DNA of 64,000 nucleotides, taken from contig JAGVAB010000070.1 of NCBI GenBank assembly GCA_020060485.1, positions 62,001-126,000 of the forward strand, given 5' to 3'. Source of the stretch: Anaerolineales bacterium. Lineage in GTDB: Bacteria; Chloroflexota; Anaerolineae; Anaerolineales; Anaerolineaceae. The notes beneath the pieces were generated by a model. The model made no database searches and had not been told where the DNA came from. It saw only the letters and a program-made list of their open reading frames with translations. Shown here piece after piece: positions 50,567 through 59,072 of this stretch; position 1 is the stretch's first letter; every line of letters begins with the position of its first letter. The position numbers and the translations under genes are program-made.

Positions 50567-51664
50567 TTAAAATTCAAGTTTCTTGTGGCGCGCAATCACA
50601 CTTTCCACCAGGCCCAAACCCAAAGCCAGGGAGATCACTGAGCTGCCCCCATAACTGATAAAAGGAAGTGTCAACCCGGTCACTGGGATCAGGTTCAAAT
50701 TAACACCCACATTGACCACCGTCTGGAAAAGCAGAAGCACGCCTACACCGTATGCGATTAAAGAACCATACAAATCGCTTGCCAACCGAGCGGCCCGGAA
50801 ACACCGATAGATCACAAACCCAATCAAGGCCAGGATCAATACCGCACCAACAAACCCAAATTCCGCTGACATCGCTGAAAAAATGAAATCGGTATGGCGC
50901 ACCTTCAAAAAACGCAGCTGTACTTGAGAGCTGTGCCCATACCCCTGTCCAAACCAACCACCCGATCCAATCGAGATCAAGGCTTGCTCCACATTGTACG
51001 TATTGCCATAACTGGCATTCGGGTCGGGAAATAGAAACGTAATAATGCGTTGCTTTTGGTATCCTTCCAGAAAGGGGAATAACGCCACCGGCGCAACCAT
51101 GCCGCCCAAGGCGAACCAGGCCAGATATTTGACCGGCAGTCCACTTAACCAGATCAGTGAAAACCAAAGCACAAAGATCACAATCGACATGCTCAGGTTG
51201 GGTTGCAAAATGATCCAGGCGACCAAACCCAGAGTCAACAACAGGCTCTCAGCAACCCAGCGCCAATCATGCAGGCGACCTTGATGGGTATGGAAATAAT
51301 TCGCCAGAACCAGGATGATGACAATTTTTGCCAGCTCAGACGGCTGAATGTTGAACAGCCCGGTTTCAATCCAGCGCACCGAACCAAATGCAACTGCGCC
51401 AAGCACAAAAACCACTGCCAGAAACAGGAATGTAAAAATATACATGATCTGGCTGAGAGATGCCCAGTAATGATAATCGATCATTGCCAGCGCAATAATA
51501 ACTCCCAGTCCAATCACATCATAAATGATCTGCCGCTGCACATGGCCTGCCAAAACTGCGTTTCCCGCAATGGCCGACCTGAGCATGATCACCCCAAAAA
51601 CATTCAAAAAGACGACACTTCCAAACAGCCAAAAATCAAAATGCCGCCATAATTCCCGTTTCAT
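50567..51664 (-). CDS. rodA: Rod-shape peptidoglycan polymerase RodA (SEDS)
   Basis: A 365-residue SEDS-family glycosyltransferase with about ten membrane segments. Characteristic are GSVRWIETGLFNIQPSELAKI, the large loop with GSGGWFGQGYGHSSQVQLRFLKVRHTDFIFSAMSAEFGFVG and the C-terminal GLTLPFISYGGSSVISLALGLGLV. RodA polymerises lipid II into glycan strands with its cognate PBP2, encoded in the same run. It follows minE by eight bases. Confidence 0.95.
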   Translation of the reverse strand: MKRELWRHFDFWLFGSVVFLNVFGVIMLRSAIAGNAVLAGHVQRQIIYDVIGLGVIIALAMIDYHYWASLSQIMYIFTFLFLAVVFVLGAVAFGSVRWIETGLFNIQPSELAKIVIILVLANYFHTHQGRLHDWRWVAESLLLTLGLVAWIILQPNLSMSIVIFVLWFSLIWLSGLPVKYLAWFALGGMVAPVALFPFLEGYQKQRIITFLFPDPNASYGNTYNVEQALISIGSGGWFGQGYGHSSQVQLRFLKVRHTDFIFSAMSAEFGFVGAVLILALIGFVIYRCFRAARLASDLYGSLIAYGVGVLLLFQTVVNVGVNLNLIPVTGLTLPFISYGGSSVISLALGLGLVESVIARHKKLEF

Positions 51665-51672
51665 TCCTATGT

Positions 51673-51930
51673 TTATCCAATTTTAGGCCGGGCTGTAGAC
51701 TTTAATGGGATGTCTGCAACCAGGCGCTGTTCCCTTCCCTCTTGATTGACGGCGATCCTCACAGCTTCAGGATCGATGGCAATATAGCGGGAGATCACCT
51801 CTATGAGCTCGTTCTTCATCTGCTCCACGGCTGTCGGCGTTAGATCAGTGCGATCATGGATCAACACCAATTTCAAACGCTCTTTTGCTGCATTTGCGCT
51901 TCTGCCACCCTTGGATCGCCAGCCAGCCAT
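51673..51930 (-). CDS. minE: Cell division topological specificity factor MinE
   Basis: An 85-residue protein with the N-terminal MinD-stimulating segment AAKERLKLVLIHDRTDLTPTAVEQM and the C-terminal dimerisation domain LIEVISRYIAIDPEAVRIAV. MinE drives MinD off the membrane and positions the Min system. AGGAG lies six bases before the ATG, right after the minD stop. The N terminus is short and basic (MAGWRSKGGR). Confidence 0.93.
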   Translation of the reverse strand: MAGWRSKGGRSANAAKERLKLVLIHDRTDLTPTAVEQMKNELIEVISRYIAIDPEAVRIAVNQEGREQRLVADIPLKSTARPKIG

Positions 51931-51931
51931 G

Positions 51932-52735
51932 TCAGTCTCCTCCCGAGCGCAGCATGCTCGACAATTTCTGGAAAATATCCTTCTTTTCCTCCAGATTTTG
52001 GAACGGAACTTCCTGCCCCTTCAAACGCAGTGCAATGTTCCGAAACGCCTGCCCAGCCTTTGAAGTAGGCCCCATGACGACTGGCTGACCGCGGTTCGTA
52101 CTGACCACCACCGAATCATCTTCTGGCACAATACCTATCAGTTGAATGGCAAGTAGTTCAACGACATCCTCTGCGGTCAACATGTCTCCCCGCTTCACCA
52201 GTTCCGGGTTGATCCGGTTGATCACCAGTTTAGCCGGACCCTTTTCCTCAGCCTCCACCAGCCCGATGATACGGTCAGCATCTCGAACTGCGGATACTTC
52301 TGGATTCGTAACCACCAGGATCATGTCAGCAGGTGCAATGGCATTCCGAAAACCTCGTTCAATGCCAGCCGGTGAGTCAATTAAGACCCAATCGAACTCA
52401 TCCCGCAATTGATCACAAATACGCACCATGTCACTGGGAGAAACAGAGGATTTATCACGTGTTTGGGCAGCTGGTATGAGATGCAGTTCCGGCATACGTT
52501 TATCCCGTATCATCGCCTGCCGCAACCGGCATCGACCTTCAATCACATCCACCAGATCATACACAATCCGGTTTTCCAGGCCCATCACAACATCCAGGTT
52601 TCGCAAACCGATGTCGCCATCAATGCAAACCACCTTTTCTCCCAGTTCCGCCAGAGCAATCGCCACATTGGCAGTCGTCGTAGTCTTCCCAACGCCGCCT
52701 TTTCCCGAAGTAATGGTAATGATCGTTGCTGTCAT
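51932..52735 (-). CDS. minD: Septum site-determining ATPase MinD
   Basis: A 267-residue deviant Walker ATPase with GKGGVGKT at 11-18, VCIDGDIGLRNLDVVMGLENR and VLIDSPAGIERGF. Its C terminus (EVPFQNLEEKKDIFQKLSSML) ends in the amphipathic helix region that holds MinD at the membrane. It recruits MinC to block FtsZ away from mid-cell. It overlaps minC by four bases. Confidence 0.96.
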   Translation of the reverse strand: MTATIITITSGKGGVGKTTTTANVAIALAELGEKVVCIDGDIGLRNLDVVMGLENRIVYDLVDVIEGRCRLRQAMIRDKRMPELHLIPAAQTRDKSSVSPSDMVRICDQLRDEFDWVLIDSPAGIERGFRNAIAPADMILVVTNPEVSAVRDADRIIGLVEAEEKGPAKLVINRINPELVKRGDMLTAEDVVELLAIQLIGIVPEDDSVVVSTNRGQPVVMGPTSKAGQAFRNIALRLKGQEVPFQNLEEKKDIFQKLSSMLRSGGD

Positions 52736-53445
52736 TGTCCTCTCTCTTTATGCTGCCACTCTTGAATGATTATCTGTCCACCCTGAACAAAAGCGATCTC
52801 AGGCAGAACACGCTCCTGCGATCTCGCAGGCACTTCACCAATCACATCCCCGATCCTGATCTGGGTTGGAGACATTTCGAGCGCACAGATCACTGCATCT
52901 TTTGTATCTTCTGTCCCGGCATGCACCGCGCCGCGTAGTCTTCCCCAAACGACGACGTTTCCTCCAGCGCTGATTTCAGCACCCGGATTCACATCGCCGA
53001 TCACAATCACATGACCGGCTGATGAAACTTTAAAACCGGAGCGCATCGTCCGCTTGACCAGCATGGCATTGTCACCAGAAAGGGAAGTACTTTGGCTGCG
53101 AATCACCCGCTCCGGGCTGGGGGTCGATATGCGCGTCGCCAATCCCAACATCTGCGAGGTACGCTCTGTTGTGGGTGAATTGCTGATCACCGCCCAAAGG
53201 GCAATGCCGCTGTCTGACAATTTGTCTCTCAGGATGCCCATTTCAGCAGCATGCAAAATTTGATTACCCACATCCAGAGCTACACGTGCCCCCTGAAAAA
53301 AGCCGGACCGCTGCTGAATTTGCTCCAACAGTTTCTGTGACACTTCAGGCCAGGCGCCTTCACCCAGTGTGATCAATAACCCATCACGGATGCCTTTTAT
53401 TTGCAAAGATGTCTTTTGATCATCCACCATACGGTTACTTAACAT
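52732..53445 (-). CDS. minC: Septum site-determining protein MinC
   Basis: About 237 residues. The N-terminal FtsZ-inhibiting domain covers QTSLQIKG-like KTSLQIKGIRDGLLITLGEG, and the C-terminal beta-helix is clear in SAGHVIVIGDVNPGAEISAGGNVVVWGRLRGAVHAG. It inhibits FtsZ assembly when held by MinD. The start is uncertain: ATG at 53445 (used, with GAGAGG close by) or ATG at 53430. It is the first min gene after mrdA. Confidence 0.93.
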   Translation of the reverse strand: MLSNRMVDDQKTSLQIKGIRDGLLITLGEGAWPEVSQKLLEQIQQRSGFFQGARVALDVGNQILHAAEMGILRDKLSDSGIALWAVISNSPTTERTSQMLGLATRISTPSPERVIRSQSTSLSGDNAMLVKRTMRSGFKVSSAGHVIVIGDVNPGAEISAGGNVVVWGRLRGAVHAGTEDTKDAVICALEMSPTQIRIGDVIGEVPARSQERVLPEIAFVQGGQIIIQEWQHKERGQ

Positions 53446-53499
53446 GAGCCTCTCAGTTGATAACAACAATGCCAATTATAGCAGGGTTGTCCTATTTTT

Positions 53500-55590
53500 T
53501 TACTGCCCGGATACTGCTGTATCGATCGTCTTGAATTCAAAATACCCTTCCAGGATCTCGCGAACGATCGGCGCAGCAACACTTGACCCTTCTTTGCCGT
53601 TATAAACAAATACCACCACCGCAATTTCAGGATCGTCATATGGGGCATACCCCACATACCAGGCATGAGCAGGCCAGGCCCCGAATTGGCATCGCCCTTT
53701 TTCCTGGGCAACATTATCGCAATATTCCGCTGTTCCAGTCTTGCCGGCAGTCTGGATTGTCGCACCAACAAACTCCTTGGAGGCTGTTCCGGATGGCGGA
53801 TCGGTTTTGGTAACCACCAACCGCATGCCTTCCTTTGCCTTTTCAATAACCCAGGGCTCAACCACCTTCATTTCGCCAGTTGGAATATTAGCTTCATCAT
53901 AAACATTAATTAGCGGATCTTTGGTAATGTCCCACACCAGTTCGGGTGTGAAAGGTTTTATCACGTTGTTTTCCGAATCCAAAACCTGACGCACCAATGT
54001 CGGCCGCATGAATTTCCCGTCATTGGCCAGAATGGCAAAAGACGTCAATACTTGCAGCGGCGTAGAAAGAACATAGCCCTGTCCCATCGAGGCAATATAT
54101 GTGTCTCCGGTGGACCAGTTTTCACCTACATTGATCCGTTTCCAGGTTGGGTCTGGCACAAGGCCCTTTGACTCTCCTGGCAGTTCAACCCCAGTCACTG
54201 CACCATACCCCAAAGCTCTGGCATAATCTGCCATCAGCCAAACACCCAGGCCCCTGGGGACTTCGTCCTGGAACCCACCGCTGACTTTGTAAAAATACAC
54301 GTCGCAAGAGAATGCTATTGCCTCCACCGCATCCACCATGCCATGCCCATAATCTTCCCAACACACATATTCTCGCGGCGTTCCAGGGTCATTGGGGGTG
54401 AATTTCTGGGTAATGATGATTTTACCTTCCGGCGGACACGAAAGTTCCTTTTCCAGTGGCACGATCCCCTCGTTGATCACGCCCAGCCATGCCGCCATTT
54501 TATATACTGACCCTGGCGGATGTTCGGCCGAAATGGCGTGATTCAACAATGGCCGCTTCTGGTCGCGCGTCAATTGTTCATAATAATAAGCCGGGATCAC
54601 CCGCGCCATACGGTTATTCTCATAGCTGGGATGAGACACCATGGCTAGGATCTCGCCGGTTTTTGGGTTCATGGCAATAGCCACTGCCGAGCTCATTTCC
54701 TCTGCACCCAGCCAGTCATTCCATCCTTTTAGGTGCTTCTTAACAGCATTCTTTGCAACTGCCTGCAAGCGAGTATCAATTGTCAGCTCGATGTTGTTGC
54801 CTGCCTCAGCCTCGATTGGCGCCTCGAGGTCACGCAGCTCTTTTCCTGCCACGTCTACTTCGACTACGCGCAACCCGTTCTTGCCACCCAACATTTCCTG
54901 CAAGGTAAATTCCACACCTGCATAGCCTACCTTGTCGCGATTCGGCACAAAACCGAGTGAACGATATTCTTGCTCCAGTAAAGCCGGGATCGGCCCCAAA
55001 AAGCCAATCACCTCGGATGTCAATTCACCCGTTGGATAATCCCGCACCGAAGCAACTTCCACTGTTACCCCCGGCCAATCACTTGCTTTCTCCCTCACCC
55101 GCATGGCAATCTCTTGCTCAACATCACAAGCTATCGGCACAGCCTCGTAGGGCGCATTTGTGTCCTGAATATACACGATCTGCGTTATCCCCAATTCCGT
55201 ATCGCAGGGTTTAAATAACCTGACTGTTGTCTCGTCGTTCAAGTCGCCGTTGTTGACCGGTACACCAACCAGCAATGAGAGTTCGCGGTAGATTTTTTGA
55301 ATATCTCCTGCATCTGCGGGCAGGCTGGCAGGGGTAATGACCACATTGAAAGAAGCTACGTTTCGGGCCAGCACAAATCCATTACGGTCATAAATAACCC
55401 CGCGCTGTGTGGGGATGTTTACATTGGTAATCCGGTTTTCCTCTGCCCGCGCCAGATACACTTCACCGCGAACAATTTGCAAATCAAACAGATTGGCAAT
55501 GAAATACATAAAAACAAGGACGCCTAGCCCCATTACGATCCATAGTCGCCAACCTTCATAATTCTGATGGAGTGTTTTTTCTCCGTTCAT
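53500..55590 (-). CDS. mrdA: Penicillin-binding protein 2, transpeptidase of the Rod complex
   Basis: A 696-residue class B PBP with an N-terminal membrane anchor (LWIVMGLGVLVFMYFIANLF), a dimerisation domain starting QRGVIYDRNG, and the transpeptidase domain. The catalytic serine-lysine pair is in PPGSVYKM, the SxN-type motif reads SCD in FSCDVYFYKV, and KTG is in AGKTGTAEY. It cross-links side-wall peptidoglycan with RodA. It overlaps mreD by four bases and precedes minC by about 54 bases. Confidence 0.95.
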   Translation of the reverse strand: MNGEKTLHQNYEGWRLWIVMGLGVLVFMYFIANLFDLQIVRGEVYLARAEENRITNVNIPTQRGVIYDRNGFVLARNVASFNVVITPASLPADAGDIQKIYRELSLLVGVPVNNGDLNDETTVRLFKPCDTELGITQIVYIQDTNAPYEAVPIACDVEQEIAMRVREKASDWPGVTVEVASVRDYPTGELTSEVIGFLGPIPALLEQEYRSLGFVPNRDKVGYAGVEFTLQEMLGGKNGLRVVEVDVAGKELRDLEAPIEAEAGNNIELTIDTRLQAVAKNAVKKHLKGWNDWLGAEEMSSAVAIAMNPKTGEILAMVSHPSYENNRMARVIPAYYYEQLTRDQKRPLLNHAISAEHPPGSVYKMAAWLGVINEGIVPLEKELSCPPEGKIIITQKFTPNDPGTPREYVCWEDYGHGMVDAVEAIAFSCDVYFYKVSGGFQDEVPRGLGVWLMADYARALGYGAVTGVELPGESKGLVPDPTWKRINVGENWSTGDTYIASMGQGYVLSTPLQVLTSFAILANDGKFMRPTLVRQVLDSENNVIKPFTPELVWDITKDPLINVYDEANIPTGEMKVVEPWVIEKAKEGMRLVVTKTDPPSGTASKEFVGATIQTAGKTGTAEYCDNVAQEKGRCQFGAWPAHAWYVGYAPYDDPEIAVVVFVYNGKEGSSVAAPIVREILEGYFEFKTIDTAVSGQ

Positions 55591-56087
55591 ACTTCATCCT
55601 TTAATGGGTAGACCCAATCCACAAAATCCAGAAACAGAATATGGATGGGCAAAGCAAACAGTAAATTCATTAATACACTAGGCAGCACAATTTGAAAAAT
55701 CGCATCATCGATTGAAAAACCGGAGCCTTTCAATTGCAGATCAATCATTGCAATTGCTGCCATGACCAACGTTCCAAACAGCGTGGTGACTAGCACTGCC
55801 AGGATAGGTGCCTGCCACACCCGCTTATGCAAATACCTCGCAAAACCCGTAACAGCAAGATAGCCTGCCAGAATTGCAACCAATGGATGCGCAGAAATAA
55901 AACCAACCATCAATCCAGCCACAATCCCCCAACTCCAACCCGACTCTACGCGTTCATTTAATGCCCAGACAATGACAGCCACCAAAACAATATCTGGTGA
56001 CCCGTGCAAAAGTGTCAAATTGCCAAAAATGCCAATTTGGAGCATTACCAATACAAGAATCACTGGAATTGCTAAAAGCTTATCCAT
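55587..56087 (-). CDS. mreD: Rod shape-determining protein MreD
   Basis: A 166-residue membrane protein with about five hydrophobic segments (LAIPVILVLVMLQIGIFG, then IVLVAVIVWALNE). Sequence identity in this family is low; the call depends on length, topology and place between mreC and mrdA. It helps hold the Rod complex at the membrane. The ATG follows the mreC stop by 11 bases. Confidence 0.85.
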   Translation of the reverse strand: MDKLLAIPVILVLVMLQIGIFGNLTLLHGSPDIVLVAVIVWALNERVESGWSWGIVAGLMVGFISAHPLVAILAGYLAVTGFARYLHKRVWQAPILAVLVTTLFGTLVMAAIAMIDLQLKGSGFSIDDAIFQIVLPSVLMNLLFALPIHILFLDFVDWVYPLKDEV

Positions 56088-56098
56088 AATCGCTTATC

Positions 56099-56944
56099 TT
56101 ACTGTGCCGGGGAGGGGATCAATGGGCCAATATCAACAGGCCGAAAATTTGTAATAACCAGCACTGCCCGCAGTGAGGAAAAATCAACCGCTGGCTGCAC
56201 AGAGGCGGATTGGAAAAGATCAGTCTCTCGCTTACGCACACCGGTCAGCTGCCCCACCATGATATCTGATGGGTAGTTTGCACCCAGACCAGAGGTTAAC
56301 ACCAGATCACCTGGCTGCAAGACGACATCTTGCGGGATCATTTCCAATGACAGATCCCCGGTTATTGAACCCGATAACAAGGCGTCAGTTTGGGAATTCT
56401 TTAAATTCACATTCACTGCCGCGCGGGCATCAGTAATCAATTGTACCCGGGCTGCACCAGCCGTTACGGCATCGATCCGGCCAACCAAGCCTTGTTCGGT
56501 GACAACAGGCATACCGTAACGAATCCCGTCATCCGAGCCATGATCAATGATAACATAATGTAAAAAGGGACTGGGGTCTCGCCCAACCACTCCTGCAGCC
56601 ACATATTGGTTCTCCGGACGTGCCCGGGCAAAATCCAACAAAGCGTACAGTAGTTGTGCCTCGCGCAATTGCTGCTGCAATTGCACAACCTGGGTTTGCA
56701 ATTGCGCAGCTTCATTCTCCAGTTCAATATTGCGCAGCCGTAAACTGGCCACATCTCTGGGTACGGTCAGGAAATCATAAACCGCCACATATCGGCTTTG
56801 CAGCCAACGCTGCACACCAATGACTGGTCCAAGGGTTGTTTTCATCATGGAACCCAAATAACCGCTCGCCGCCAGCAATAACAAACCAATAACAACGAGC
56901 AGTAAAAACCCTGTCTGCCAGTTGCGAGGTGCCCGATTATTCAT
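56099..56944 (-). CDS. mreC: Rod shape-determining protein MreC
   Basis: A 281-residue bitopic protein. A membrane segment (LLLVVIGLLLLAASGYLG) is followed by a coiled coil (LRLRNIELENEAAQLQTQVV...) and the paired beta-domains with VGRDPSPFLHYVIIDHGSDDGI and PVVTEQGLVGRIDAV, the MreC hallmark. It activates PBP2 from outside the membrane. It is 57 bases downstream of mreB. Confidence 0.93.
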   Translation of the reverse strand: MNNRAPRNWQTGFLLLVVIGLLLLAASGYLGSMMKTTLGPVIGVQRWLQSRYVAVYDFLTVPRDVASLRLRNIELENEAAQLQTQVVQLQQQLREAQLLYALLDFARARPENQYVAAGVVGRDPSPFLHYVIIDHGSDDGIRYGMPVVTEQGLVGRIDAVTAGAARVQLITDARAAVNVNLKNSQTDALLSGSITGDLSLEMIPQDVVLQPGDLVLTSGLGANYPSDIMVGQLTGVRKRETDLFQSASVQPAVDFSSLRAVLVITNFRPVDIGPLIPSPAQ

Positions 56945-57001
56945 ATCAACTCGTACGATGAAGGAAAATGAACCTCGCCAATGGCTCTGGGGATTCAGTC
57001 A

Positions 57002-58036
57002 TCATAGGGTCCTTTTGCGTTCCAACCCAACCAGGAACTGTTGGTAATAATCCAGGTCTTCCAGTACCATTCCGGCGCCGCGTGCCACACAGGTCATAGG
57101 ATCTTCCGCAACCCATACACGCAAGTTCAAATCATCTGAAAGGCGGTCGACTAAACCCAGCAACTGGGAACCTCCGCCAGCCAAACAAATGCCAGAGTCG
57201 ATCAAATCGGAAACGATTTCGGGTGGAGATTCATCCATTGCATCTTTGATGGTTTCAATAATAACCTGCACCGATGAGGACACAGCCTCACGGATTTCCA
57301 CGCTCGACACTTCCACGGCGTCTGGCAAACCCGATACAAGGTTTCGTCCTCGAGCTACCATCGTTTTTTCCGTCTGCAATGGGTAAGCTGATCCAATCGT
57401 TATCTTGATTTGTTCAGCCATGCGTTCACCGATCAGAAGATTGTACTTGTTGCGGATATAAGTCAAAATATCCTGATCTAATTCATCACCAGCCACCCGC
57501 AGCGAACGTGAAACCACGATCCCGCCCATTGACATGACTGCCACTTCCGTCGTTCCGCCCCCGATGTCAACTACCATTGTGCCGCGCACCTCAGAGATGG
57601 GCAAGCCTGCGCCCAGCGCTGCCGCCCGCGGCTCCTCGATCAGAAAAGCTTCTCGAGCGCCAGCCGCCATGGCGGCATCATAGACCGCCCTCCGTTCCAC
57701 CTCTGTAGCCCCGGAAGGAATGCCAACCACAACTCTGGGTTTTGGCATCGGCACGATCGTTTGCTGATGAGCCTTTACAATAAAATACTCCAACATTGCT
57801 TTAGTGATCTCAAATTCCGAGATCACTCCGTCGCGCAAAGGTCTCACGGCAATGACATTGGCTGGCGTACGGCCGACCATCTCCTTGGCCTGAGAGCCAA
57901 TGGCCAGCGGCTTACGCGACCGCTTGTCAATGGCCACCCATGAAGGTTCATTGATCACAATCCCCTTGCCTCGCACATTGACCAGGGTATTTGCTGTCCC
58001 CAGGTCAATGCCGATATCCAGAGAAAAAAGGCCCAA
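57002..58036 (-). CDS. mreB: Rod shape-determining actin homologue MreB
   Basis: An actin-family protein of 344 residues from the TTG at 58036, with the phosphate motifs DIGIDLGTANTLV and VVDIGGGTTEVAV, the connecting motif EPRAAALGAGL and the adenosine motif GICLAGGGSQLLG. It polymerises under the membrane and guides Rod-complex synthesis. The TTG has no ribosome site. An in-frame CTG nine codons upstream (58063) has AGGAG six bases before it and would add an N-terminal AFNPFNWL, a likely membrane-touching helix; the true start may be there. Confidence 0.95.
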   Translation of the reverse strand: MGLFSLDIGIDLGTANTLVNVRGKGIVINEPSWVAIDKRSRKPLAIGSQAKEMVGRTPANVIAVRPLRDGVISEFEITKAMLEYFIVKAHQQTIVPMPKPRVVVGIPSGATEVERRAVYDAAMAAGAREAFLIEEPRAAALGAGLPISEVRGTMVVDIGGGTTEVAVMSMGGIVVSRSLRVAGDELDQDILTYIRNKYNLLIGERMAEQIKITIGSAYPLQTEKTMVARGRNLVSGLPDAVEVSSVEIREAVSSSVQVIIETIKDAMDESPPEIVSDLIDSGICLAGGGSQLLGLVDRLSDDLNLRVWVAEDPMTCVARGAGMVLEDLDYYQQFLVGLERKRTL

Positions 58037-58261
58037 GAGCCAGTTGAAAGGGTTAAAAGCCAGAGTGTACTCCTGTGTCTGCCCAGGACGCGTTGTTAAC
58101 GGGCAATTTTTCCGCCGAATTATACCATCACGCTGGCATAATCGCCACGCATAATATTATACACATGAATTCCGTTTCCGTTTCATATTCCAAACGAGAT
58201 TAAAATTCAATAAATGATTGAGGTTTCCATGGATTATTGGTATAATTCCGCCAATCAAAAA

Positions 58262-58333
58262 GCGGGCGTAGCCAAGTGGTAAGGCATTAGCTTCCCAAGC
58301 TAACATTCGCGAGTTCGAATCTCGTCGCCCGCT
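58262..58333 (+). tRNA. tRNA-Gly (CCC anticodon)
   Basis: A 72-base cloverleaf: acceptor GCGGGCG with CGCCCGC, D-loop AAGTGGTAAGG, anticodon stem TTAGC/GCTAA with loop TTCCCAA (anticodon CCC), T arm GAGTTCGAATCTC. CCA is not encoded (CTA follows), so it is added after transcription. Confidence 0.95.
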
Positions 58334-58370
58334 CTACTCACAGATCAACCCTTTCCAGTTGATCTGTGGT

Positions 58371-58937
58371 TTATTTAATCAACCTCGCAATTGCCTTAAA
58401 CTGTTCCGTTCCTGCCTTTCCCAGCATCTTGAAAAGCAGGGATTCCACTGGCTCTACCACGCAGCCCGCCTGGCGCATCTCCTCCAGAGCAAGCTGGCTA
58501 TGAAACGCATCCCGGCTGCAAACCGCATCTGCCGCCACGAATACCTCATACCCTTTCTCCAGCAAATCCAGAGCGGTTTGCAAAACACAAACATGGCTCT
58601 CCTGCCCGCACAAGATCACCTTCTTGCGCCCTGCCTTTTCAAGTTCTGTGTTGAATTCATTCTCCGCACAACAACTGAAAGCCATCTTGCTGATTTTTAC
58701 AATTCCAGCCTGCGCAGCCCTTTCTTCCAAAGATGGAAGTGTCCCGCCGAGTCCTTTGGGATATTGCTCTGTAACAAGAATTGGAATGCCCAGAACAACA
58801 GCTCCATCCCACAAAGTCTCTACAACTTTCTCCATGCGCACAATGGCATTCTCTGGCATGGCTGCCAGCAACTTTTCCTGAAGGTCGATCACCACCAATA
58901 GTGCCGTATTTGCATCCAGCTTAAATTTCCCAATCAT
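58371..58937 (-). CDS. Isochorismatase-like cysteine hydrolase
   Basis: A 188-residue hydrolase of the isochorismatase/nicotinamidase superfamily. The triad D18 (VVIDLQEKL), K84 (KISKMAF) and C117 (ESHVCVLQTAL) is complete, and the length fits YcaC-like members. Possible substrates are small amides or N-carbamoyl compounds; none is indicated by context. The ATG at 58937 has AAAGGA about 11 bases upstream; the frame is open upstream without conservation. It is convergent with tRNA-Gly and divergent from tkt. Confidence 0.82.
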   Translation of the reverse strand: MIGKFKLDANTALLVVIDLQEKLLAAMPENAIVRMEKVVETLWDGAVVLGIPILVTEQYPKGLGGTLPSLEERAAQAGIVKISKMAFSCCAENEFNTELEKAGRKKVILCGQESHVCVLQTALDLLEKGYEVFVAADAVCSRDAFHSQLALEEMRQAGCVVEPVESLLFKMLGKAGTEQFKAIARLIK

Positions 58938-59072
58938 TTTGATTATTTTCCTTTCGTATCCCCTAACTGAAATACACCAATATTTGAATTTGCCTACCAA
59001 ATTATAAATCACCTCCTTCAATACACAGCCCCACATGGTAAAATTGTCTTAAAAATTTTGAGGGAAAAACTT

